A program made the translations under genes and the position numbers. The notes under the pieces are model-generated. The model did not search any database. It saw only the letters and a list, made by a program, of their open reading frames with translations, and was not told the origin of the DNA. This document shows positions 6,692 to 13,833 of a stretch of DNA of 15,431 nt, piece after piece. Position 1 is the stretch's first letter; every line of letters starts with the position of its first letter. The DNA comes from Kangiellaceae bacterium (GTDB lineage: Bacteria > Pseudomonadota > Gammaproteobacteria > Enterobacterales > Kangiellaceae), in NCBI GenBank assembly GCA_030590405.1, contig JAUUYO010000050.1, positions 1-15,431 on the forward strand, written 5' to 3'.

Positions 6692-7748
6692 ATGGCCACA
6701 AGCCTGGGTTATCTAATCCAAAATGAGCGGGTTTATCGGTCATCAGATTAAAACATTGCACCGCTTGACCCGCTCCGCCTTTGATCAAATTATCGATTGC
6801 GCTGGTGATACACAAAGTGCGCTTACCAGTATCTTCATCGATGCGCGTCTCAATACTGATTTCGACTCTGGCTGTGCCTGAAACCGCGACCACTTCCGCA
6901 GCTGCGCCTTTGGGCCTGACATTGGTTAATAGATGGTCGGCATAATAATCTTCATACAAAGATTGGATGCTTGCTTGATCTTGATCTTCTGCTAAATCTA
7001 ATTGAGATACGGCTAAAATGCCACGAACTAATGGTGCAGATACTGGCACAAAATCTAATGAAATATTGGCAGCGCCCGCTTTGGATAAAGTTTGTACGAT
7101 TTCAGCGCGATGCTGATGATGAAGCGCTTTATAAGCTTTTAAATTATTCACTCGAACCGCATGATGAGTTCCGGCTTGAGGCTTAACGCCTGAGCCTGAG
7201 GAACCAGTCATTGCGACAGTGCGAACATTGGTCTCTTTCAACAAACCGGCATGAGCTAGCGGTAATAATCCCATCGCGATCCCGGTGGCAAAGCAGCCCG
7301 GACTGGCAACGTGTTTGGCGTTTTTAATTGCTTCGCTGTTTAATTCTGGCATGCCATAAACAAAAGTGCCCAAGCGATCGGCGCATGGATGTTCTGGTGC
7401 ATAATCGCGAGTATAGTCGGTTAAATTTTCTAGCCTGAAATCGCCAGACAAATCGATAATTCTAACCTCCTGATCAAAAAGTTCCATAGCGACTTTAGCG
7501 GTAATGATATGCGGCATGGCTAAAAAAACAACATCGGCACCTTCTACACATTTTTTTGGAGTAATATCCTGCATTTTAATGTGATCATAACCAGGTAGAT
7601 TTCGATGAACCTGGCTAACCGACTGGCCGATGAAATCTTTACTGGAAACCCGCAAGACTTCGACATCATCGCGGACTAACATATGGCGTAAAATTTCAGC
7701 CGCACCGTAACCCGCGCCGCCAATAATGGATACTTTGGTTTTGTTCAT
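6690..7748 (-). CDS. argC: N-acetyl-gamma-glutamyl-phosphate reductase
   Basis: This 352-residue enzyme performs the NADPH-dependent reduction that follows ArgB. The dinucleotide-binding motif is IGGAGYGAAEIL (9-20), where most family members have GYTGAE. LSGDFRL (100-106), YGMPELN (131-137), and ASPGCFATG (148-156) with active-site Cys152 follow. HQHRAEI (211-217) should hold the catalytic His, and KGGAGQAVQ (323-331) closes the fold. The length fits the family. The THHAVRVNN segment and the Gly-Ala-Ala variant of the nucleotide motif look unlike E. coli ArgC, in line with the atypical ArgB beside it. AGGG about 10 bases upstream of the ATG is a reasonable Shine-Dalgarno. It lies 52 bp after astE and is probably cotranscribed with it. 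Confidence 0.93.
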   Translation of the reverse strand: MNKTKVSIIGGAGYGAAEILRHMLVRDDVEVLRVSSKDFIGQSVSQVHRNLPGYDHIKMQDITPKKCVEGADVVFLAMPHIITAKVAMELFDQEVRIIDLSGDFRLENLTDYTRDYAPEHPCADRLGTFVYGMPELNSEAIKNAKHVASPGCFATGIAMGLLPLAHAGLLKETNVRTVAMTGSSGSGVKPQAGTHHAVRVNNLKAYKALHHQHRAEIVQTLSKAGAANISLDFVPVSAPLVRGILAVSQLDLAEDQDQASIQSLYEDYYADHLLTNVRPKGAAAEVVAVSGTARVEISIETRIDEDTGKRTLCITSAIDNLIKGGAGQAVQCFNLMTDKPAHFGLDNPGLWP

Positions 7749-7750
7749 AA

Positions 7751-7778
7751 TATTTTTACCCTGGTTGTTTTACCTTGG
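7751..7778 (-). repeat. Duplicated ribosome-binding block before argC
   Basis: Two adjacent 14-bp units match at 11 of 14 positions. On the minus strand they read CCAAGGTAAAACAA and then CCAGGGTAAAAATA. Each carries a purine-rich AAGG/AGGG core. Only the second is at a usable distance (about 10 bases) from the argC ATG. Confidence 0.6.
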
Positions 7779-7800
7779 TGATTGTTTTATATTCAAATTT

Positions 7801-8850
7801 TTAAAGCTCAATTTCTTCCAACAACACACCGACTCTTTGGCCAACGGGAACATTATTATTGGGAAAGACAATCGCCTCGCCATCGTTTTCGACAATATAT
7901 TTTTCATCATTTCCATCGGACGCTAGCAATGTACCCTTTTCAAACGACGTGAAGTTCTTAACATCATCTGAAAGAAGCAAATTAAAATCATCATTGGCTT
8001 TGATAATTTCTTGCTTTACTTTAAAGACTTTGTAAACGGCATTATCAAAAGGAACAGACTTTACCGGTTTCGCTTCAATTAAACATTTTAGATTTTTACT
8101 AATGCCGCTGAAGTTTTGCATCTGGTTTTCGCCAAATGGTTTGACTTTGCCTAGTTCCACGGTCGCGGATAAGGCCTCAAATTGATTGCTGGTGTAGTAG
8201 CTGAAAGTGCCCGCTGGTTGGTTGCCGAGTAAAACCGTGGTGATGTCCGCGCCGCCAAAAAATGCGATATGATTTTTATCCCAAGGGCGATCATCCATAA
8301 AAGGATAGAGTACAAATTTCACAAACTGAGAAGGCCTGATGGCGGTATGTAAATCAAAATGATATCGGACAGGCGATGAGGTTGAAGACTCATCACTTTG
8401 GTAAAAGTGAGCGACCGCTTTTTCAATCAGTTGGGCGCGCCCTGTTTCGTAATCCTGAGTTTCACAATCGGCATATCTGGTTGAAAATAATCGATTGAGA
8501 TTTTGGGCTACAAAGCGCTTGCCAATATTGACCGCTGGCGGATTGCCAATAATCAACAGCAGTCGTACATTGACTGGCAATCGCTCATTCCAGATATCAT
8601 TCACAAGTTGTTCGACGATTTCCATTGGCGCGGTTTCATTGCCATGAATACCGCTTGAAATTAACAGGCTGGTGCTACTTAATTTATTTGGCTCGATCTG
8701 TAAAATCCCGCTATCAAGCAAGCTGATTTTTAGACCATTGGCGAGCGTTGCGTGACGAGCAGATGCGATACCATTTTCCCATTTACGACTGAAGGCCAGG
8801 AAATTGCCTGTTTCTATAAATTTTTGCCAGCTTTGTTCAAACTCATTCAT
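7801..8850 (-). CDS. astE: Succinylglutamate desuccinylase
   Basis: This 349-residue zinc hydrolase of the AstE/aspartoacylase family cleaves N-succinylglutamate to succinate and glutamate, the last step of arginine catabolism by the AST pathway. The zinc ligands are visible as GIHGNET (His69, Glu72) and HFDLHTAIR (His168). LNR (118-120) and ATVELGK with Glu232 mark the substrate and catalytic sites. The C-terminal SFEKGTLLASDG (302-313) and GEAIVFPNNNVPVGQRVG resemble the E. coli protein closely as I recall it. The rest of the AST operon is absent here; instead argC and argB follow in the same direction. No strong Shine-Dalgarno is seen; a promoter-like site lies about 80 bp upstream. Confidence 0.92.
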   Translation of the reverse strand: MNEFEQSWQKFIETGNFLAFSRKWENGIASARHATLANGLKISLLDSGILQIEPNKLSSTSLLISSGIHGNETAPMEIVEQLVNDIWNERLPVNVRLLLIIGNPPAVNIGKRFVAQNLNRLFSTRYADCETQDYETGRAQLIEKAVAHFYQSDESSTSSPVRYHFDLHTAIRPSQFVKFVLYPFMDDRPWDKNHIAFFGGADITTVLLGNQPAGTFSYYTSNQFEALSATVELGKVKPFGENQMQNFSGISKNLKCLIEAKPVKSVPFDNAVYKVFKVKQEIIKANDDFNLLLSDDVKNFTSFEKGTLLASDGNDEKYIVENDGEAIVFPNNNVPVGQRVGVLLEEIEL

Positions 8851-8927
8851 TTTGATTGGATTTCTTTTTGCCTAAAAAAAGGAATAGGCTTAGGGTTTGT
8901 TGATGTTATGTATCGATAGATTTGTTA

Positions 8928-8955
8928 ATTATATCAATCTTACTGCTGGATCCAA
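8928..8955 (-). promoter_or_regulatory. Candidate promoter for astE-argC-argB
   Basis: On the minus strand, TGATATAAT (8936-8928) is a perfect -10 with an upstream TG (extended -10). A poor -35, TTGGAT (8955-8950), is 16 bases away, inside the end of the TIGR02444 gene. It would give a leader of about 70 bases before astE. An extended -10 can work with a weak -35, so this is plausible. Confidence 0.45.
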
Positions 8956-9506
8956 AGCATAGAAAGCTGTTGAATCGCAAAATTATTGGAGGTTGAACCA
9001 CTGGTATTCACGTTATCCGCGCAAAGCCGTTCGATATTTTCGCCAATTAAAAAATCCAGGGTTTCCGCAGATACCAGGGTTTCCATAGATACAGCGGTTT
9101 CGCTTACTGCTTGTTTGTCACACAAACCAATCACCAGTAACGACTGGATTTCTTTTTCCAGTGACAATTCACCTTCTAACATATGATATCGAGCCATATT
9201 AATATTGCCGAGATAGGGCTTTTTCCAACTTTGTTCAAAAGTACGTCGGGTGGAGCGAAGCTCTGTGACAGACTGCTCCACTTTAGTTAGTTGTTCAATC
9301 GACTGAGATAGTTTTTTGCCATCAATCAGTTTTTGAAAGGTTTGGCTATACCACAGGCTAAATAATAGACGACTGATACTGTAGTGATGTTCATCTTGCA
9401 GACCCAGCAGCAATTGTTTGACCGGCGTCCGTTGATAAAAATCAGCGGCCACCTGCCAAAAGTCGGCGATCAGCTGGTTTGGCTTTTCATCGATTGTCTG
9501 AGTCAT
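8940..9506 (-). CDS. TIGR02444 (DUF2390) family protein
   Basis: This 188-residue soluble protein matches the TIGR02444 pattern over its N-terminal half: FWQVAADFYQRTPVKQLLLGLQDEH (16-40), then SRLLFSLWYSQ (44-54) and a helix with LRSTRRTFEQSW (83-94). These are small gammaproteobacterial proteins of unknown function. The C-terminal part (about residues 130-155) contains an unusual six-residue repeat, SETAV / SMETLV / SAETLD. It is preceded without any gap by the M20 gene (TAA directly followed by ATG), which points to coupled translation. No Shine-Dalgarno is visible inside the end of that gene. Confidence 0.8.
   Translation of the reverse strand: MTQTIDEKPNQLIADFWQVAADFYQRTPVKQLLLGLQDEHHYSISRLLFSLWYSQTFQKLIDGKKLSQSIEQLTKVEQSVTELRSTRRTFEQSWKKPYLGNINMARYHMLEGELSLEKEIQSLLVIGLCDKQAVSETAVSMETLVSAETLDFLIGENIERLCADNVNTSGSTSNNFAIQQLSMLWIQQ
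9061..9114 (-). repeat. Degenerate 18-bp repeat inside the TIGR02444 gene
   Basis: Units starting at 9061, 9079 and 9097 each begin GTTTC(C) on the + strand and follow an 18-bp period. The first two match at 13 of 18 positions. They encode the six-residue periodicity in the C-terminal part of the protein. Confidence 0.55.
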
Positions 9507-10811
9507 TTAATTTTTTAAATAATCCAGCGCCATATGACTGAGGGTTTTAACCCCTAATTTCATGCTGCTTTCATCGATAAAAAATTCCGGCGTATGGTGG
9601 GCTGGAGCATCTTTGGTTTTGACATTTTTTGGCTTGCCGCCCAAAAAGAAATAAAAGCCGGGAATTTCTTTGGCGAAAAAAGAGAAATCTTCCGCGCCGG
9701 TGATGGCATCAATTAATACCACATTATTTTCGCCCGCCTGACGCCGCATCGTCGGCAACATATGCTCGACCAAAGCCGGGGTGTTGTAAGTCACCGGATA
9801 AGAGCTTGCCATGGGAATGTCAATATCAACGGTTGCATCCATACTTGCTGCAACATTGGTGGCGATCTGTCGAATTTTTCGGTGGATTTGTTTTCGCATC
9901 GAAGAATCCAGCGCACGAATGGTACCAATTAACTCCACTTCGGCAGGAATAATATTGGAGCGAACCCCGCCATGAATGCTACCGATAGTGACCACCGCAG
10001 CTTGTTTGGTTAACGGCATTTGGCGCGAAACGATGGTTTGTAAACTATTGATGATTTGCGCGGAAACCACAATCGGATCGACCCCATTCCAGGGAGTTGA
10101 ACCATGAACCTGCTTGCCGTGGACTCGAATTCTAAAATCATCCACGCTGGCCATAATGCCGCCAGGGCGATAACTGAGCACCCCAACCGGGGTTTTTGAA
10201 CTGATATGCAGGCCAAAAATTGCATCAACATCCGGCGATTTTAATACCCCTTGTTTGACCATTAATTCAGCCCCGCCTTCTTCGCCTTCTGGCGCACCTT
10301 CTTCGGCGGGCTGAAAGATAAACTTAACGGTTCCGGGAATGGTTTGCCTGACCTGGGCCAGCACTTCGGCCACCCCCATCAAAATTGCCACATGGGTATC
10401 GTGTCCACAGGCGTGCATCACCCCGACATTTTGCCCGGCATAGGTTGATTTTACTTTGGAGGCAAAGGGGAGATCGACAATTTCAGTGACCGGTAATGCA
10501 TCCATATCAGCTCTCAGGGCAACCACTTTACCAGGTAAACCACCTTTTAAGATGCCAACCACTCCAGTGTGGGCTACCCCCGTTTGCACCTCGATGCCGA
10601 GAGATTTTAAGTGTTCGGCAATGACTTTGGCGGTTTCAAATTCGCGATTAGATAGTTCTGGATTGGCGTGAAAATGACGACGCCAGTCGATGACCTTGGA
10701 TTCTACCTGATTGATCAAAGGTGTCAGCAGGCTTTTTTTAGCGGCTTGTAGAGATGTGGTGATTAACAGAGCAATGATAATTAAGAGAGTTTTACTATTA
10801 TTTTTGAGCAT
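9507..10811 (-). CDS. Exported M20-family amidohydrolase (M20D type)
   Basis: This 434-residue metal-dependent hydrolase resembles hippurate/IAA-amino-acid hydrolases. A signal peptide (residues 1-23: Lys-rich start, hydrophobic core LLIIIALLITT, then LQAA) indicates export to the periplasm. Metal ligands are visible as HACGHDTH (Cys135, His137), QPAEEG (Glu170/171), GLHIS (His202) and PAHHTPEF (His405/406). RADMDALP (100-107) and TGAEDFSFF (371-379) are also family hallmarks. It should release amino acids from N-acyl conjugates or small peptides; the substrate cannot be read from sequence. No Shine-Dalgarno precedes the ATG. It is the first gene of an operon with the TIGR02444 gene. Its export argues against it being the cytoplasmic ArgE of the nearby arginine genes. 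Confidence 0.92.
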   Translation of the reverse strand: MLKNNSKTLLIIIALLITTSLQAAKKSLLTPLINQVESKVIDWRRHFHANPELSNREFETAKVIAEHLKSLGIEVQTGVAHTGVVGILKGGLPGKVVALRADMDALPVTEIVDLPFASKVKSTYAGQNVGVMHACGHDTHVAILMGVAEVLAQVRQTIPGTVKFIFQPAEEGAPEGEEGGAELMVKQGVLKSPDVDAIFGLHISSKTPVGVLSYRPGGIMASVDDFRIRVHGKQVHGSTPWNGVDPIVVSAQIINSLQTIVSRQMPLTKQAAVVTIGSIHGGVRSNIIPAEVELIGTIRALDSSMRKQIHRKIRQIATNVAASMDATVDIDIPMASSYPVTYNTPALVEHMLPTMRRQAGENNVVLIDAITGAEDFSFFAKEIPGFYFFLGGKPKNVKTKDAPAHHTPEFFIDESSMKLGVKTLSHMALDYLKN

Positions 10812-10849
10812 CGATTTATATACCGCAAAAAATGAAAGATGCTCTGAGG

Positions 10850-11009
10850 ATACTGGGTTTAGCCATCAGCCTCAAGTCAAATAGCCGATAATGTCTCCGC
10901 AACACTCTGGCGGCATGTATTGACACCGAAACTAATCAGCAGGCGGAGTTGGGAATTGCCCTTGACCCTGGGTTTCAAAAACAGGGATTCGCCACCGAGG
11001 CGGTCAAAC
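10850..11009 (+). pseudogene. Remnant of a GNAT acetyltransferase
   Basis: The + strand reads ILGLAISLKSNSR, then an in-frame TAA at 10889-10891, then in the same frame CID.ETNQQAELGIALDP and GFQKQGFATEAVK, ending about 11009. The second part is the acetyl-CoA-binding core of RimJ/RimL-type GNAT enzymes (the 'AELG..LdP.fQgqGyAtEA' motif). Residues between the stop and CID look scrambled, so a small indel is likely as well. The gene is cut off at both sides: an ATG at 10832 has no family N-terminus, and after AVK the sequence becomes the end of the minus-strand ORF at 11004-12107. It cannot make a functional enzyme. Confidence 0.8.
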
Positions 11010-12107
11010 CAAAAAAATCAATCGATAGGGATTAAATTTGGCCTTTAATTCCATTAAATGCACATCTAAATCGACCTGCTGTTTTGATAAAAATAACAAC
11101 TGAAATATTGAAGAATGAGGGCTTGAGTTGTTTCTTTGATGAAAAAGTTCGATGATCGTTTCTTGATAGTTTGATTTTTCATTGAGTTTTTCGGTTGTTG
11201 GCTCTTTGGCCAGAAATAGCGTTAACCTGTCAATTGTCGCGACAATCTCAAGATCAAAATCAACCTGCAACAATATGATCCCAGAATATATTAAATTGAC
11301 CAATGAACATCTATCAAACGAGTCATTATTGAGTCGCTGCTTAAGTGCGTCGAATAATTCTTTTGAGCGTTTAGCTATTTGCGGATCATATTCGTTTAAT
11401 AAATGCTTACTGAACAACACCAGCAATTCACAATTCACTTCGAAAGAGTTGCTTATTGGGTTAGCAGTGACCTCATTTTCCTTATTGCAATCCGCTTTCA
11501 ATTTTTGCAGCAGGCTAAACTCAAGAATTTGCGCTTCTTTGTAGTGCATATTGATGCGGTCTGCGGCTTCTCTGAGTGAGCGGCGGTAGGTGATTAATAG
11601 GCCATCCATATCCGAATTATTAGCCGAATTAGACGAAGTAAGTACTAACAAAAGCTGATATTCTTTATCCTTGAGTAAGCTGTTTAATTTTGCATAACTA
11701 AAAAAACAGTTTAGTTGTTTGAGCTTGAAATAGCGATTGCTGTCAATCAGTCCGGTTTCACTTTGGAATAGTTGAGCAACCAGATAGTCTGTAATTAGCT
11801 TTCCAATAAACGAAAAATCTCCCCGATAGAAGACTTGATCAGCAGCCATCAGCATTTCGGCTAAATAAATATTGCTAATTAATGGCTTTTGATAAAGGTC
11901 ATTTGCATCATCGTATTGAATCACTAGGCCACCCAATAGCGGATCCAGTGATTGCTTAAAAATCAAATCAGAAAACTGTTGTAGTAGTCGTTCTCTTTGT
12001 TGCGACTCTGAAGTGATTGGCAAATCGGCAATTTGAGCTAACTGATCCAAAATTTGCTGTTTTTGCTGCCACTGATGAAGTGGATTGTTAAGAGGGCTAA
12101 TGAACAT
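11004..12107 (-). CDS. Diverged DUF255/YyaL-like protein lacking its thioredoxin domain
   Basis: This 367-residue, soluble, mostly helical protein has no membrane segment or signal peptide. Parts follow the alpha-barrel half of DUF255/YyaL/SSP411 proteins as I recall them. LDPLLGGLVIQYDDANDLYQ (54-73) aligns with the 'D..yGGf.rYs.D..W..P' segment. YRGDFSFIGKLITDYL (94-109) with QSETGLID (114-121) aligns with the following helix and 'S.eGgfysa' strand. ELKAKFNPYRLIFLV at the very end aligns with '.l...f.Pn.vvl.v'. The usual N-terminal thioredoxin-like domain is missing, and so are the HFEKM and ADSE-like signatures. The chain stops where family members continue. The stop codon lies inside the GNAT remnant, so the 3' end may be a rearrangement product. 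The assignment is tentative. Confidence 0.5.
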   Translation of the reverse strand: MFISPLNNPLHQWQQKQQILDQLAQIADLPITSESQQRERLLQQFSDLIFKQSLDPLLGGLVIQYDDANDLYQKPLISNIYLAEMLMAADQVFYRGDFSFIGKLITDYLVAQLFQSETGLIDSNRYFKLKQLNCFFSYAKLNSLLKDKEYQLLLVLTSSNSANNSDMDGLLITYRRSLREAADRINMHYKEAQILEFSLLQKLKADCNKENEVTANPISNSFEVNCELLVLFSKHLLNEYDPQIAKRSKELFDALKQRLNNDSFDRCSLVNLIYSGIILLQVDFDLEIVATIDRLTLFLAKEPTTEKLNEKSNYQETIIELFHQRNNSSPHSSIFQLLFLSKQQVDLDVHLMELKAKFNPYRLIFLV

Positions 12108-12126
12108 TGGATAAGAATTTAACCAG

Positions 12127-12144
12127 GCAAGCTAAAAGGCTTGC
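12127..12144 (-). terminator. Hairpin after the GGDEF gene (weak)
   Basis: GCAAGC and GCTTGC pair over 6 bp around a 6-base loop, between the GGDEF stop and the next ORF. No T-tract follows on the minus strand, so it may only slow or protect transcripts. Confidence 0.3.
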
Positions 12145-12162
12145 TGAAAATGGATGAGGCTA

Positions 12163-13800
12163 TTATGAGGTTTTTGCCCTTTGGCAGCAAACCCGATTTC
12201 GACCTTTTTCTTTGGCGCGGTAGAGGGCTTTGTCGGCCCTGGCAAAAACATCTTTGGCGGTATCATGCTTGTCGAATTCTGAAAGACCAAATGAGATGCT
12301 TAAAGAGACGAGTTCATCATTATGCTCCACTTCCAATTTTGCTATCTCCTGGCGCAGTTTGTTCATGGCGCGAGTAGCATCCACAAGATTGGTTTCGGGA
12401 AGTAGAATGACAAACTCTTCACCGCCAAAACGGGCGATAAAATCGGCTTTTCGGATGCCGGTCGATAAACAGTCGGCAATCTTTCTTAAAATCTGGTCGC
12501 CAAAAGAATGGCCGTATTTGTCATTGACTTCTTTAAATAAATCGATGTCGCCGATCACTAAGGTTAAAGCGTTCCTATAGCGACACCAGCGATTATATTC
12601 CTGGGTTAACCTTTCATTATAGGAATAGCGATTAGGTAAACCTGTTAAAGGGTCAGTTTGGGCACGAACCCGTTGCTCAGCCAGATCATCTTTGAGTCGA
12701 GATGCTTCATCTTCGGTAGATCTTAGTTGCTCAGTTAATTGGTCCATCTGCGAAATAAGCGCTTCGCTGTTAGTTTCTTGTTTGATGCAATACTGATTGA
12801 TCTGGTTAGTAATGCTATCCATGTGAGCGAAAACTGCGGTTTTGGCATCTTTTAGCGTTTCCGAGTTAGACAAACTATCCTTGATGTTACTCAGGTTACT
12901 GCTTAAATCCAGATTCAATTGCTTGCTATCAGCGTTACTTCCCTGGCTAAATTGGAGGGTCTGGTTAATAAACTCGTTGACTCGGACTATTCGGATATTC
13001 AAGCTTTTTAAGAATTTTTCAAACTGCACGTGTTCTTGATCTGACACTTCAATAAATGCGTTGGTGATCATTTCCAGAATTGAAGAGAGTTGCTCTATTT
13101 TGCTTATTTTCTCGATTGCCTGACTGAGTCGGTCCGCAATTTCAGAATAGCCATCCATGCTAGAGAGCTGGTCAATTAAAAGCTTTAAGGAATCTCTGAC
13201 TTTTTGTGGGAGATAATTGGTTGGCTCAGATTGCCGTTTATCGACTGGCGTTTCGCTTGTTTTTGCCGCGCTTTCCCGGGCGATTGGTTCTGGCATTTTC
13301 TTACTGGAAAAAAGCGACGCGAATAAACCTGTTTTCTTTTTGGTTGTCGAAGGGGCTTTGTCCAGAGTTAAATCGGACTCCACTTGAAAAACATAAGATT
13401 GTATCACCTCAGCGATTGAACCCATTATGATTGCGGCATCAGTATTTTTGGTTTTTTTCTGTACTTGTTTAAGCTCTTTTTTTAATTCTTTTGGTAGTTG
13501 CTTATCTAGCAGCTGAGAGAGTAAATCTAATTGTTGACTGGCTCCGGCGATCTCGGCGTTATTCGAATCGTCATCGAGGGTTCGCAGTAGTTTGCTAATG
13601 ACATCGATGATTTTTTTTATTTCCTGGAGTTCACCTTCCTTTTTAATTACCGCTCTAAGTTTGGCGAGCTGACCATCCATTTCATCATTCAATCCCATAC
13701 CAACATAACTCAAACGAGACAGCGCTCGTCTAAGTTCTGAACAGACGTTTAATAGTCCTTCTGTCTGTTGGGACAAATCCTGTTGGTCTAAATTATCCAT
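12163..13800 (-). CDS. Diguanylate cyclase (GGDEF) with helical N-terminal region
   Basis: This 545-residue cytoplasmic protein has no membrane segments. Residues 1-140 and 195-375 are helical with coiled-coil character, joined by a low-complexity linker (about 145-195). The GGDEF domain (about 380-540) begins TDPLTGLPNR. It has DIDLFKEVNDKYGH with metal-binding Asp, the active site GGEEF (459-463), and an RxxD inhibitory site (RKAD, 450-453) at the canonical five-residue distance. It should make cyclic di-GMP from two GTP and be subject to product inhibition. It follows the EEP gene by 33 bp. The order DsbA-like, EEP, GGDEF matches my memory of Pseudomonas PA5489-PA5487, where the cyclase is called DgcH. 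The signal sensed by the N-terminus is not evident. Confidence 0.93.
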   Translation of the reverse strand: MDNLDQQDLSQQTEGLLNVCSELRRALSRLSYVGMGLNDEMDGQLAKLRAVIKKEGELQEIKKIIDVISKLLRTLDDDSNNAEIAGASQQLDLLSQLLDKQLPKELKKELKQVQKKTKNTDAAIIMGSIAEVIQSYVFQVESDLTLDKAPSTTKKKTGLFASLFSSKKMPEPIARESAAKTSETPVDKRQSEPTNYLPQKVRDSLKLLIDQLSSMDGYSEIADRLSQAIEKISKIEQLSSILEMITNAFIEVSDQEHVQFEKFLKSLNIRIVRVNEFINQTLQFSQGSNADSKQLNLDLSSNLSNIKDSLSNSETLKDAKTAVFAHMDSITNQINQYCIKQETNSEALISQMDQLTEQLRSTEDEASRLKDDLAEQRVRAQTDPLTGLPNRYSYNERLTQEYNRWCRYRNALTLVIGDIDLFKEVNDKYGHSFGDQILRKIADCLSTGIRKADFIARFGGEEFVILLPETNLVDATRAMNKLRQEIAKLEVEHNDELVSLSISFGLSEFDKHDTAKDVFARADKALYRAKEKGRNRVCCQRAKTS

Positions 13801-13833
13801 TTATTCTGTCATATTGATTAATTGTCATGTTGC

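Noticed and set aside
5767..7748. Possibility that the kinase/reductase pair is LysZ/LysY of the amino-adipate lysine pathway
   Set aside because: No LysW, LysX or other lysine genes are in the window, and astE next door fits arginine metabolism better. It remains open for a genome-wide check.
7780..7800. TTTGAATATAAA on the minus strand before argC, like one half of an ArgR box
   Set aside because: Only one half-site fits; the other half does not match the ATTCA arm, and such matches are common in AT-rich DNA.
8870..8889. GCCTA / TAGGC inverted repeat upstream of astE
   Set aside because: A 5-bp stem with a 10-base loop inside the leader; too weak to call a terminator or riboswitch.
11182..11544. 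+ strand ORF of 120 codons opposite the YyaL-like gene
   Set aside because: It is antisense to a longer ORF with recognisable helical periodicity. Its own product has no coherent pattern.
12230..12580. + strand ORF of 116 codons
   Set aside because: It is the shadow of the well-defined GGDEF domain on the other strand.
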